Assembly: GCA_963704505.1 (NCBI GenBank)
Contig: OY969912.1
Location: forward strand, 372,001-436,000
From: VRUE01 sp963704505
GTDB lineage: Bacteria > Actinomycetota > Thermoleophilia > Solirubrobacterales > 70-9
Length of the DNA: 64,000 nucleotides
Direction: 5' to 3'
Shown: one piece after another, positions 7,931 to 16,798 of the stretch
How the letters are laid out: each line of letters begins with the position of its first letter
How positions within the stretch are numbered: the stretch's first letter is position 1
Program-made: the position numbers and the translations under genes
Notes under the pieces: model-generated
Seen by the model: only the letters and a program-made list of their open reading frames with translations
Databases searched by the model: none
What the model was told of the DNA's origin: nothing

Positions 7931-9529
7931 CTAGAAGAGGGACATGCCCGGTGCCACGGGGACTTCGACCAGCTCCGGCCGCGAGGAGGAGAGCGCCGAG
8001 GCGAGCGCCTCGCGGACCGCGTCGCGGTCACCCGCGACCGTGGTCGAGACGCCGTAGCCGCCGGCGACCGCGGCGACGTCGAGCTCGGGAAGGTCGAGGC
8101 CCGGGGCGCCGTTCACCTGCTCGACTTCGGCGAACCACTTGAGGATCGCGTACTCGGAGTTGCGCAGGACGAGGAAGGTGACCGGGACGTCGTAGGCGAC
8201 GGCGCTCCAGAAGGCGCTGACCGCGTACTGGACCGAGCCCTCACCGATCACGCAGACGACCGGGCGGTCGGGCTCGGCGAGCTGCACGCCGACCGAAGCC
8301 GCCAGGCCGAAGCCGAGGCCCCCGCCGGCGCTGAAGTAGTAGCTGCCCGGCCGCGAGATCCGCAGCTGGTTGCGCAGCGCCAGGGTGCTCGAGGGGGACT
8401 CGAGGACGACGATCGCGTCGTCGGGCATGACCTCGGCGAGCGCCGTGTGGACGGTCGAGGAGTTGATCGGGTCCGAGGGCGGGATTTCCTGGGGGCCGGG
8501 GTTCGGCTCGGGGGCCGGCCGCGATGACTCGGGCACCTGCTCGAGCAGGGCGGCGAGGGTCAGGGCGACGTCGGCGACGATCGCGTCGCCCATCGGCGCC
8601 CGTGCCGCCTCGTCGGGATCGCTGGTGATCGCAACCAGCTCGGCACCCTCGGGGAGCAGGGGGCCGGCGATGTGGGGGTAGTAGGGGAAGACCGAGCTGC
8701 CGGCGACGAGGATCAGGTCGTGGCCCTCGAGGGTCTGGCCGACCGGCCCGATCGCCGGGGGCAGCACGCCGCGGAAGTTGGGGTGGCCCTCGGGAAAGCC
8801 GAGCCGGGCGCCGCCGGTCGCGGGGCTTGCCCAGACCGGCAGCCGCTGGCGCTCGGCGAGGGCGATCGCCGTGTCCCAGCCGCCGCTCGCGTCGATGTCG
8901 GGGCCGGCGACGAAGACCGGGTTGGCGGCGGCCTCGAGCCGCTCGGCAAGGGCGCGTACCCGCTCGGGGTCGGCGACGGCGCGGCCGCCGACCTTGCGGC
9001 CGACCGCGTGGCGGGCATCGTCGGCGTCGACCTCGGCGTACCAGTCGTCCATCGGCAGCGAGACGAAGACCGGGCCGCGCGGGGGCAGCGAGGCGAGGTG
9101 GGCGCCGTGGGCGAGGGCCAAGGGCACGTCCTCGGCACGGGCCGGCTCGTATGACCACTTGACCAGGGGGTGGGGCATGCGGATCGCGTCGCGATTGGTC
9201 AAATTCGCCTGCAGGGTTATCTGGGCGCGGGCCTGCTGGCCGGCGGTGACCAGCACCGGCGAGTGGTTGGCCTGGGCGTTGAAGATCGCGCCCATCGCGT
9301 TGCCGACGCCCGGCGCCGTGTGAAGGTTGGCGATCGTGGTCTTGCCGGAGGCCTGCGCGTAGCCGTCGGCCATGCCCACCACCACGGCCTCCTGAAGCCC
9401 CAGCACGTAGCGGAAATCGCCGGGGAAATCGGCGAGCATCGGGAGCTCGGTCGAGCCGGGGTTGCCGAACATCGTCGTCATCCCCTGTTTGCGGAAGAGG
9501 TCGAAGCTCGCTTCGCGCACCGTGGGCAT
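7931..9529 (-). CDS. mdlC: Benzoylformate decarboxylase-like ThDP enzyme
   Basis: A 532-residue thiamine-diphosphate decarboxylase, by family splitting benzoylformate to benzaldehyde and CO2. With the ATG at 9529 the numbering matches the Pseudomonas enzyme exactly: Ser26 (GNPGSTELP), Glu47 (LQEAVVV) and His70 (NLHTAPG). Further shared blocks are TAGQQARA, PLVKWSYEPA, ARAPMGDAIVAD and GSYYFSAGGGLGFGL. Some key positions differ: the ThDP/Mg motif reads GEGS instead of GDGS, then LRNSEY, and the His281 region reads VFPYYPH. It may therefore act on another 2-oxoacid. It leads the operon with the FAD/Fe-S dehydrogenase, suggesting hydroxyacid to oxoacid to aldehyde flow. Confidence 0.85.
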   Translation of the reverse strand: MPTVREASFDLFRKQGMTTMFGNPGSTELPMLADFPGDFRYVLGLQEAVVVGMADGYAQASGKTTIANLHTAPGVGNAMGAIFNAQANHSPVLVTAGQQARAQITLQANLTNRDAIRMPHPLVKWSYEPARAEDVPLALAHGAHLASLPPRGPVFVSLPMDDWYAEVDADDARHAVGRKVGGRAVADPERVRALAERLEAAANPVFVAGPDIDASGGWDTAIALAERQRLPVWASPATGGARLGFPEGHPNFRGVLPPAIGPVGQTLEGHDLILVAGSSVFPYYPHIAGPLLPEGAELVAITSDPDEAARAPMGDAIVADVALTLAALLEQVPESSRPAPEPNPGPQEIPPSDPINSSTVHTALAEVMPDDAIVVLESPSSTLALRNQLRISRPGSYYFSAGGGLGFGLAASVGVQLAEPDRPVVCVIGEGSVQYAVSAFWSAVAYDVPVTFLVLRNSEYAILKWFAEVEQVNGAPGLDLPELDVAAVAGGYGVSTTVAGDRDAVREALASALSSSRPELVEVPVAPGMSLF

Positions 9530-9587
9530 CGGGCGCACCTTACCTTCGAGGGTTCAAGGGGGCTCAAACGCGGTCGATAACCCGGTC

Positions 9588-10265
9588 ATGTCCTATGCCC
9601 GGCGCGCAAACCTCGAGTCGATCCTCGCCCTTGTCCTGCTGGCGGTGGGGATCTGGGCCGCGACCCGCGCGAGCGCTGTTCCGGCGGGCACGACGATCAT
9701 CCGCTCGCCCGGCAAGATCGTCGCGATTCCGGCCTCGATCCCGCACGAAGCGGGCGACATGGTCGACCGCCGCATCCTTCCCGACCTGCGCTGGATCGCC
9801 GCCCACTACCCGATCTATGTCACCGACGGCTACTCGGGCCCACTCCCGGACGGCAGCCACGTCGGCTGCGACCGCTGCCACACGCGCAACTCCGACCACT
9901 ACCTCGGCCTCGCGGTCGACCTGGTTCCGGTCGGCGGCGGCACCAAATGCGACGCCTCCTGGGCGCCGATCACGCGGCTCGCCCAGCTCGCCGAGCCGGT
10001 CCAGAACCAGCCCGTCCCCCCCTTCCGCTGGGTCGGCTACAACGGCGATGCCGGGCACGGCTGCGGCAACCACCTGCATCTCTCCTGGAACCACGCCCCG
10101 GCGGCCGAATACACGCTCGCCGAATGGGTCGAAGTGTTCGCCGCCGGCAGCGGGCCGGCGGCACCGGCGCCGAGCCCGGGCACCCCGCGGGCGGCGAAAC
10201 ACAAGCGGGCTCCCTCGGGTGGCGTCTCGCAGGTCCGCTTCGGCGGCGTCTCCCCGCGCGACTGA
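9588..10265 (+). CDS. Exported M15-like (VanY/hedgehog-fold) zinc peptidase-like protein
   Basis: A 225-residue exported protein. The ATG at 9588 gives a good N-terminal membrane/signal segment (ESILALVLLAVGIWAATRAS). The motifs SDHYLGLAVDL and GNHLHLSW fit the SxHxxGxAxD and (H/W)xH zinc signatures of M15 D,D- or L,D-carboxypeptidases, which trim cell-wall peptides. Four extra Cys residues (GCDRC, KCD, GCGN) could form disulfides outside the membrane. The C-terminal ~40 residues are Pro/Ala/Arg-rich and probably disordered. Divergent from mdlC across 58 bases and followed by a lipoprotein gene. Enzyme class is inferred from short motifs. Confidence 0.65.
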   Translation: MSYARRANLESILALVLLAVGIWAATRASAVPAGTTIIRSPGKIVAIPASIPHEAGDMVDRRILPDLRWIAAHYPIYVTDGYSGPLPDGSHVGCDRCHTRNSDHYLGLAVDLVPVGGGTKCDASWAPITRLAQLAEPVQNQPVPPFRWVGYNGDAGHGCGNHLHLSWNHAPAAEYTLAEWVEVFAAGSGPAAPAPSPGTPRAAKHKRAPSGGVSQVRFGGVSPRD

Positions 10266-10297
10266 GCGACGGGCCGACCTCGATAGCGTGGGCGCCG

Positions 10298-10783
10298 ATG
10301 CCGCGCCCGCGAACACTCGCCTGCGCCGCCCTCGCGGCGACCGCGGTCGCGATCGCCGGATGCGGAGGGACGACCAGCGAGAGCGCGACTCCGATCGCCT
10401 GCCTGAACGGCTCGGCCGCCTACCTGCGAGCGCTCGAAAGCGCCCCCGGCCCGGTCGAGATAGCGGGCCGGACGCCGATCAGCGACTGCCTGGCCGAGAA
10501 CCAGGAGGCGGGCGACCTCGCCACGGTCGGCACCGCCCTCGTCGGGGCCGCCACGCGGCTGAACTCGGAAGCCCGGGCCGACCCCGGCGGCCCGGCGAAC
10601 ATCGAGCTCGGCTATCTGGTCGGAGCGGTCGAAAAGGGCGCTGAAGGGACCCAGGGCATCCACGCCGACCTGGTCCGTCGACTTACCGCGGCCGCCGCCT
10701 ACAGCCCGGGCGGCGAGTCGCAGCCGGCGACCTTCCTCGAGGCCTACAAAGAAGGCATGGCGAGCGGAAAAGCCCACGGCTGA
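10298..10783 (+). CDS. Small lipoprotein of unknown function
   Basis: A 161-residue protein beginning MPRPRTLACAALAATAVA and running into IAGCGG, a lipobox-like site, so it is probably anchored to the outer face of the membrane. The mature part is helical and Ala/Gly-rich with two further Cys residues (PIACLNG, ISDCLAEN) that could pair. No family recognised. It begins 32 bases after the M15-like gene on the same strand and may share its transcript. Confidence 0.7.
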   Translation: MPRPRTLACAALAATAVAIAGCGGTTSESATPIACLNGSAAYLRALESAPGPVEIAGRTPISDCLAENQEAGDLATVGTALVGAATRLNSEARADPGGPANIELGYLVGAVEKGAEGTQGIHADLVRRLTAAAAYSPGGESQPATFLEAYKEGMASGKAHG

Positions 10784-10877
10784 GTCGTATCCCCGTCCGT
10801 TGGCTCAGGAAGGATGCTGTTTCCAGCCGATTCAGGTTCGGCACTCACCTCGTCCCCTCTGAATGGAGCCACGCCCG

Positions 10878-12533
10878 ATGAAGGTCCGTTCCGCCGTTTT
10901 TCTCGCAGCAGCCCTCGCCTGTTTCCTCAGCCTCGCCGGCAGCGCCTTGGCCGTGGCACCCGGGAACGACAACTTCGCCGGCGCAACAGCCCTGCCGTTC
11001 GGGACTCTGGCCAAAGGGACGAACGTGGAAGCGACAGCCCAGGGCGGCGCGGGTGAGGGCACGCACGGAGGAGTCGCCGCCAGCCACTCGGTCTGGCTCA
11101 ACTTCACGCCGGAACACTCCGGGCCGGCCCAGGTCTCGATCTATGCCCCAGGCTTCACACCGGTCGCCACCGTGTACACCGGAACGACCCTGGCGGGCCT
11201 GACCAAAGTTGTCGACAGCAGCGAAGTCGAAACCAAGGAAGCAGAATTCGAAGGCGTGGTCGAAAAGTATTTCGACCTCGACTTCAATGTGGTCGGCGGC
11301 CAGAAATACAGCGTCGCCATCGACACCGGCAACGGCGCCACCGGCAGTTTCGAAATCGCCGCCAGTGAACCCTTCGCGGCCACCAACGACGATTTTGCCG
11401 ACGCCGAAGCCGTGGCCGGAAACTCCAGCGTTCCGGGCACGACAACCGAAACGACCGCCGAGACCGGCGAGCCGACACACGGGGGCCTCGCCGCAAGCCA
11501 CTCGGTCTGGTTCGCGTACACGGCGGCGACCGCGGAAAGGACGATTCTCGGCGTGCAGACGGAAGGATTCAAACCGTCCGTCACCGTATACACGGGGTCG
11601 AGCCTCGGCGGCCTCACCAAGGTCGTCGACGGCGTTGAATTCGTTCAATACATCGAACCGGAACCGGGGTACGAGTACCTCGAAGTCGCCTTCGACGCGA
11701 CCGCCGGCCAGAAATTCAAGATCGCCGTCGACACGAGAAACGGCTCAACCGGCGAATTCGACCTCAACATCAACACGATCGAGGTCGAACCTAACGACGC
11801 CTTCGCGGCACCGGTGACGCTCAGCGGCGACACCGCCCACGCGGCAGGCAACACCGGCATTGCGACGACGGAGGCGAACGAGCCCGGACACTCGGGCTTT
11901 GGGCCCTACGGGTCGCTCTGGTTCAGCTGGACCGCGGGGTCCAACGGGTCGACGGAGATCGACACCGCGGGAAGCCCCTCCGACACCCGCCTCGGGGTCT
12001 ACACCGGTTCGAGCCTGACCTCGTTGGTCCCGGTCGCGGAAAGCGATGACGTATCGATGGCGGACAAGACCAGTGCGGTGACGTTCGACGCGACCTCCGG
12101 CACGACCTACAGGATCGTGGTCGACAACGGCCGCAGCGCGCCCGAACCATGGGGGCCCTTCACGCTCTCGCTCTCGCACACGCCGGCCGCCCCTCAGTCG
12201 GGAGGCGCGGGCGGAAGCGGAGGCAAAGCCGCCGCGGTCAGCGTCGACACCGCCGTCAAGGCCCCGAAGAGCATCAAGCTCAAGGGGAAGGCGAAGAAGG
12301 CCAAGGTGACGCTGAAGCTGAGCAGTGCCGCCGCCGGTGCGACCTTCGAATGCAGCGTCGACCACGGCAGCTTCAAGGCCTGCCCGGCGACGTTCGCGGT
12401 CTCGCTGAAGAAGGGCAAGCACACGATCGAGGTGCGGGCCAAAGCGTCTGACGGCAGCGTCGACGCAACTCCGGCCACGGCGGCGGTGACGGTCAAGGCC
12501 GCGCCGAAGCCGAAGCACAAGAAGAACGGCTGA
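10878..12533 (+). CDS. Secreted protein with three tandem domains plus Cys-pair C-terminal module
   Basis: A 551-residue exported protein. The ATG at 10878 is preferred because GGAG lies ten bases upstream and it opens directly into a signal peptide (MKVRSAVFLAAALACFLSLA, cleavage near ALAVAPG). Three related domains of about 135 residues start near residues 30, 172 and 306, each with ND(N/D/A)F, a HGG/HSG...SxW segment and a VYTG(S/T)(S/T)L motif. They look like beta-sandwich binding domains of the pre-peptidase C-terminal type. A Gly-rich linker and a Lys-rich stretch precede a terminal module with FECSVDHGSFKACPA, also found in two other exported proteins here. Adhesion or glycan binding is a guess. 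Confidence 0.8.
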   Translation: MKVRSAVFLAAALACFLSLAGSALAVAPGNDNFAGATALPFGTLAKGTNVEATAQGGAGEGTHGGVAASHSVWLNFTPEHSGPAQVSIYAPGFTPVATVYTGTTLAGLTKVVDSSEVETKEAEFEGVVEKYFDLDFNVVGGQKYSVAIDTGNGATGSFEIAASEPFAATNDDFADAEAVAGNSSVPGTTTETTAETGEPTHGGLAASHSVWFAYTAATAERTILGVQTEGFKPSVTVYTGSSLGGLTKVVDGVEFVQYIEPEPGYEYLEVAFDATAGQKFKIAVDTRNGSTGEFDLNINTIEVEPNDAFAAPVTLSGDTAHAAGNTGIATTEANEPGHSGFGPYGSLWFSWTAGSNGSTEIDTAGSPSDTRLGVYTGSSLTSLVPVAESDDVSMADKTSAVTFDATSGTTYRIVVDNGRSAPEPWGPFTLSLSHTPAAPQSGGAGGSGGKAAAVSVDTAVKAPKSIKLKGKAKKAKVTLKLSSAAAGATFECSVDHGSFKACPATFAVSLKKGKHTIEVRAKASDGSVDATPATAAVTVKAAPKPKHKKNG

Positions 12534-12587
12534 GGCCGGCGGTCGCCGGGGGCGGCCACTGAATACGCTTCCTGGCACACGACTTCG

Positions 12588-13919
12588 ATGGAGGCACGAA
12601 CCTTGACCGAGCAGCTCTGGGGTGGCGAGACCACCAAGGCCGTAGACAACTTCCCGGTGTCCGGAGAGCGGGTTCCGGTTCCGGTCATCCGCTGGCTGGG
12701 CCGGATCAAGGGCGCCGCCGCCGAGGCGAACGGCGAGCTCGGGCTGCTCGATTCCGACCTGGCGGCGCGGATCGCCGACGCCGGCCGCGAGATCGCCGAC
12801 GGCAGGCACGACGACCAGTTCCCGATCGACGTCTTCCAGACCGGCTCGGGCACCTCCTCGAACATGAACGCCAATGAGGTGATCGCCAACCTCGCCGGCG
12901 ATGGCGCCCACGCCAACGACCACGTGAACATGGGCCAGTCCTCCAACGATGTCTTCCCCTCCGCCGTGCACCTGGCGGCGCTCGGCGAGGTCACCCACGA
13001 CCTGCTGCCGGCGATGGGCGGGCTCGAGTCCGCCCTCGGGGCCAAGGCGAGCCAGTTCGCCGACGTCGTCAAGGCCGGCCGCACCCACCTGATGGACGCC
13101 GTGCCGGTCACCCTCGGCCAGGAGTTCGGTGGCTACGCCGCCCAGGTGCGGCTCGGCATCCAGCGGGTCGAGGCGACCCTGCGCCGGGTCGGACAGATCC
13201 CACTCGGCGGCACCGCGACCGGGACCGGCCTCAACACCCACCCCGAGTTCGCCGCCAAGGTCCGTGAGAAGCTCGCCGCCGACACCGGCCTGGCGATCTC
13301 CGAGCCGCTCGATCCCTTCGAGGCGCAGGGCAACCGCGATGCGCTGGTCGAGCTCTCGGGCGCGCTCAAGGTCTACGCCGTCTCCCTCAACAAGATCGCC
13401 AACGACCTGGCGCTGATGGGCTCCGGCCCGCGGGCCGGGCTCGCCGAGCTGCGCCTGCCCGAGCTGCAGAAGGGCTCCTCGATCATGCCCGGCAAGGTCA
13501 ACCCGGTGATGCCGGAGGTGACGATCCAGGTCGCCGCCCAGGTGATCGGCAACGACGGCGCGATCACCGTCGCCGGCAGCCAGGGCCAGTTCGAGCTCAA
13601 CGTCCGGGTGCCGCTGATCGCCCGCAACCTGCTCGACTCGATCAAGCTGCTCGCCTCCGCCTCGCGCCTGCTCAACGAGAAATGCATCGCCGGCCTCGAG
13701 GCCAACGAGGAGATGGCCGAGCGCCACGCCGAGGCCACCCTGGCGACGGCAACCGCGCTCAACCCCCACATCGGCTACGACCGCGCCGCCGACATCGTCA
13801 AGGCTGCGGCCGAGTCGGGCCGCTCCCTGCGCGAGGTCGCGCTCGAGCAGGGCGTCGAGCCCTCCGTGCTCGAGGAGGCCCTCGACCACAGGAAGATGGC
13901 CCGCCCACATAACCGGTGA
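12588..13919 (+). CDS. fumC: Class II fumarate hydratase
   Basis: Converts fumarate to L-malate in the citric acid cycle; class II enzymes are iron-free tetramers. The 443 residues show the family blocks TGSGTSSNMNANEV, GQSSNDVFPSA, KAGRTHLMDAVPVT and the signature GSSIMPGKVNPVMPE. The ATG at 12588 has no ribosome site, whereas a TTG at 12603 is preceded by GGAGG at good spacing, so translation may begin there (giving TEQLWGGET). It stands alone between an exported protein gene and a convergent aldehyde dehydrogenase. Confidence 0.95.
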   Translation: MEARTLTEQLWGGETTKAVDNFPVSGERVPVPVIRWLGRIKGAAAEANGELGLLDSDLAARIADAGREIADGRHDDQFPIDVFQTGSGTSSNMNANEVIANLAGDGAHANDHVNMGQSSNDVFPSAVHLAALGEVTHDLLPAMGGLESALGAKASQFADVVKAGRTHLMDAVPVTLGQEFGGYAAQVRLGIQRVEATLRRVGQIPLGGTATGTGLNTHPEFAAKVREKLAADTGLAISEPLDPFEAQGNRDALVELSGALKVYAVSLNKIANDLALMGSGPRAGLAELRLPELQKGSSIMPGKVNPVMPEVTIQVAAQVIGNDGAITVAGSQGQFELNVRVPLIARNLLDSIKLLASASRLLNEKCIAGLEANEEMAERHAEATLATATALNPHIGYDRAADIVKAAAESGRSLREVALEQGVEPSVLEEALDHRKMARPHNR

Positions 13920-13961
13920 CTGCTCCGCTTCGCGTCCGCTGTCACCGGCAGATGCGCGTAC

Positions 13962-13988
13962 GCCCAGGCCACCTTGGGCCGCCTGGGC
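13962..13988. terminator. Possible bidirectional terminator hairpin
   Basis: Perfect 8-base arms GCCCAGGC (13962-13969) and GCCTGGGC (13981-13988) with an 11-base loop lie in the 162-base gap between the convergent fumC and aldehyde dehydrogenase genes. There is no T-run on either side, so intrinsic termination is uncertain. Nothing else is recognisable in the gap. Confidence 0.35.
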
Positions 13989-14081
13989 CGCGACTTCGTC
14001 GCTAGTACAGACGGGTCTTGCCGGCTCTGCTTGCTGGCTCTCCTGCACCTCGGGCCGGCCAACTCGACCTGGGGCGTTCGC

Positions 14082-15527
14082 TCAACCCTGGAGCGTGATG
14101 AAGCGCTCCTCGGTCAGCTCGTAGACGGCGTAGGCGGGGCCCTCGCGGGTGTTGCCGGAGTCCTTGACGCCGCCGTAGGGCTGCTGGTCGGCGCGGAAAG
14201 TCGGCACCTCGTTGATCAGGACGCCGCCGAACTCGAGGGTCTCGGCCGCCTTCAGGCCGTTGCCCATGTCACGGGTGAAGACGCCCGCCTGGAGGCCGAA
14301 CTTGGAGTCGTTAGCCATCGCCAGCGCCTCGTCGAAGTCGGAGAAGGTGTCGACGGTGGCGACCGGGCCGAAGATCTCCTCGCACCAGACCTTCGAGTCG
14401 CGCGGGGGTGAGCCGAGCAGGGTTGGCGCCAGGCAGCGACCCTCGTCTACCAACTCTCCGCCGGTCAGCAGCTCGGCGCCGGCGGCGACCGCCTCGTCGA
14501 TCCACTCCTTGACCCGCTCGCGGTCGCCGGAGGTGATCAGCGGCCCGACGTCGGTCTCATTGTCGAAGGGGTCGCCGACCTTGAGCTTCTCGACGTTGGC
14601 GACGAGCCGGGCGGTGAAGTCGTCGGCGACGGCCTCGTGGACGAGGATGCGCTGGATCGATATGCAGCTCTGGCCGGCGTGCGAGAAGGCGTGGATCTGG
14701 GCTTTGTCGGCAGCCTGCTCCCAGTCGCCGTCCTCGTTGACGATCAACGGCGCGTTCGAGCCGAGCTCGAGGTTGACCTTCTTGTGGGGGACCTTGCTGC
14801 GGATGCCCCAGCCGACGCCCGCCGAGCCGGTGAAGGTGATCGCCTTTGTCAGCTCGTGCTCGACTATCGAGTTTCCGACCTCCGAGCCGGGGCCGGGGAT
14901 GACGCTGAGCCAGCCGTCGGGGAGGCCCGCCTCGACCAGGATCTCGGCGAGCTTCAGCGCCGAGATCGGGGTCTGGCCGGCCGGCTTGAGGACTATCGAG
15001 TTGCCGGCGGCGATCGCCGGGCCGAGCTTGTGGGCAACGAGGTTGAGGGGAAAGTTGAAGGGGCTGATCGCGCCGACGACGCCGTAGGGGACGCGGAGCA
15101 TCACGCCGAGCTTGCCGACGCCGGCGGGCGAGGCCTCCATCGGCACCGTGCCGCCGGTCAGCTTGCGCGCCTCGACCGCGGAAAAGGAGAGGGTGTCGAC
15201 GCAGCGCGTCGCCTCGACGGTCGCCGTCTTCAGCGGCTTCCCCGCCTCGGCGGAGATCGCCAGAGCCAGGTCGTCGATCCGCTCGCCGACCAGCTCGGCG
15301 GCGCGATCGAGGACCTCGGCGCGCGCGTGCTGGGGGAAGTCGGCCGACTCGAAAGCGTCGTGGGCGGCCCTCACCGCGCGGTCGACGAGCGCCGAGTCGC
15401 CCTGGGCGACCCTGCCGACGGGCCTGCCGTCGTATGGGCTCGCGACCTCGTCCCACTCCCCGGTCTCGATCCACTCGCCCGCTGCGAGGAGCTTGTGGTC
15501 GGTCGCCTCGACTGTCTCCGTGGCCAT
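14082..15527 (-). CDS. NAD(P)-dependent aldehyde dehydrogenase
   Basis: A 481-residue ALDH-superfamily enzyme oxidising an aldehyde to its acid. The ATG at 15527 follows GAGAGGAG and is clearly the start. Visible landmarks are the cofactor loop SPFNFPLN, FTGSAGVGWGI, the general base Glu in NLELGSNAP, the nucleophile Cys in HAGQSCISIQR, and CEEIFGPVA. It resembles the lactaldehyde/GapN-like branch rather than betaine aldehyde enzymes. Substrate is unknown; benzaldehyde from the mdlC-like enzyme is one possibility but the gene is 4.5 kb away. Confidence 0.9.
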   Translation of the reverse strand: MATETVEATDHKLLAAGEWIETGEWDEVASPYDGRPVGRVAQGDSALVDRAVRAAHDAFESADFPQHARAEVLDRAAELVGERIDDLALAISAEAGKPLKTATVEATRCVDTLSFSAVEARKLTGGTVPMEASPAGVGKLGVMLRVPYGVVGAISPFNFPLNLVAHKLGPAIAAGNSIVLKPAGQTPISALKLAEILVEAGLPDGWLSVIPGPGSEVGNSIVEHELTKAITFTGSAGVGWGIRSKVPHKKVNLELGSNAPLIVNEDGDWEQAADKAQIHAFSHAGQSCISIQRILVHEAVADDFTARLVANVEKLKVGDPFDNETDVGPLITSGDRERVKEWIDEAVAAGAELLTGGELVDEGRCLAPTLLGSPPRDSKVWCEEIFGPVATVDTFSDFDEALAMANDSKFGLQAGVFTRDMGNGLKAAETLEFGGVLINEVPTFRADQQPYGGVKDSGNTREGPAYAVYELTEERFITLQG

Positions 15528-15604
15528 TCTCGTCTCCTCTCGGTTGGCTTGTCCCAGCCTAGAGCAGGCAGCTACTCGCCCATGCCGAATGTGTTCCCCG
15601 AAAG

Positions 15605-16798
15605 ATGCGCTTTCGGCTTGCGACAACGCTTTTCTTCTTCCTCCTGGCGCCCGGCGCCCAGGCCGGCGTCTCCTGGGTGGTCCACGGCCACGGCTTCGGC
15701 CACGGCGTCGGCATGAGCCAATACGGCGCCTACGGCTACGCCAAGCACGGCAAGGGCTACCGATTCATCCTCTCCCACTACTACTCCGGCACCCAGATCG
15801 GGACGCTGGCGAGGTCGCGGGTCGTCCGCGTCCTGGTCGGCATCGAGCCCGGCGACGTCGGGTTCAGCGGCGCGACCAGCGCCTGCGGCCAGACCCTCGC
15901 CCCCAACCTCTCCTACTCGGCCCAAAGATCCGGGTCGGCGGTGACTCTGCGGGGCCCCAGCGGGCGCCGGCTCGCCGCCTGCGGCCGGAAACTGCGGGCG
16001 GCCGGGAACGGCGCGATCCGCATCGCCGGGATCGGCTCATACCGGGGCGCGCTCGAGGTAGTTCCCACCGACTCGGACACCGGCTCGCTGAATGCGATCA
16101 ACGCCCTGACCGTCGACCAGTACGTGAAAGGCGTGATCCCGAACGAGTCTCCCGCCTCCTGGCCGCAGGCGGCCCTCCGCGCCCAGGCGGTCGCCTCGCG
16201 CTCCTACGCGCTGACCGTGCAGGTCAGCGGCAACGGCTTTGACCTCTATGACACCACCAGCAGCCAGGTCTACAACGGCCTGGAAAGCGAGACCGAAGCG
16301 ACGAACCTCGCCGCCGACGCGACCCGGGGCCAGGTCGTCACCTACGTGGGCAAGATCGCCGAGACCTACTTCTCGGCCTGCTCGGGAGGCCACACCGAGA
16401 GCGTCCAGAACGTCTTCTTCGGCCCGGCGATCCCTTACCTGACCGGCGTTCCCGACCCCTACGATTACTACTGCCCGCTGCACACCTGGACCCTGCGCTT
16501 CAGCGGGCCGGAAATCAGCGCGAAGCTCGGCGCCTACCTCGACGGCCGCCTCAAGCGGGTGGTGGTCACCAAGCGGGGGATCTCTCCGCGGATCATCTCG
16601 GCACGGCTCTACGGGACCGGCGGCGTGACCACCGCAAGCGGCGAAGAGCTGGCCTCGGCCCTCGGCGGCTACGACCGCTGGATGACCTTCCAGAAGATCG
16701 TCGGCGGCCAGAGAGTGGAGGCCGTGCACGCCGAATCCGGTGGCGCCGATGCCGGCCAGCCGGGCGGCGCAGGCGTCGAACGGGGCTTCCGGGACTAA
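15605..16798 (+). CDS. Exported SpoIID/LytB-domain protein
   Basis: A 397-residue protein with a signal peptide (MRFRLATTLFFFLLAPGAQA). The SpoIID/LytB domain is evident from HGHGFGHGVGMSQYGAYGYA near the N-terminus, YVKGVIPNESPASWPQAALRA, AVASRSYAL and YFSACSGGHTES. In spore formers SpoIID is a glycan lyase and LytB enhances an amidase; in actinobacteria the domain occurs in general wall-remodelling proteins, so it does not imply sporulation. The stop codon overlaps that of the convergent EEP gene by four bases (16795-16798). Confidence 0.9.
   Translation: MRFRLATTLFFFLLAPGAQAGVSWVVHGHGFGHGVGMSQYGAYGYAKHGKGYRFILSHYYSGTQIGTLARSRVVRVLVGIEPGDVGFSGATSACGQTLAPNLSYSAQRSGSAVTLRGPSGRRLAACGRKLRAAGNGAIRIAGIGSYRGALEVVPTDSDTGSLNAINALTVDQYVKGVIPNESPASWPQAALRAQAVASRSYALTVQVSGNGFDLYDTTSSQVYNGLESETEATNLAADATRGQVVTYVGKIAETYFSACSGGHTESVQNVFFGPAIPYLTGVPDPYDYYCPLHTWTLRFSGPEISAKLGAYLDGRLKRVVVTKRGISPRIISARLYGTGGVTTASGEELASALGGYDRWMTFQKIVGGQRVEAVHAESGGADAGQPGGAGVERGFRD

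Noticed and set aside
5977..8142. 721-codon open frame on the + strand
   Set aside because: Antisense to the FAD/Fe-S dehydrogenase; no recognisable motif and mirrored codon composition.
11745..14048. 767-codon open frame on the - strand
   Set aside because: Antisense to fumC and to part of the exported three-domain gene, both clear.
13920..14081. Possible small RNA gene between fumC and the aldehyde dehydrogenase
   Set aside because: Only one modest hairpin and no promoter-like sequence; not enough to call an RNA gene.
15605..16798. SpoIID domain as a sign of sporulation
   Set aside because: No other sporulation gene is visible, and the domain is common in non-sporulating actinobacteria.
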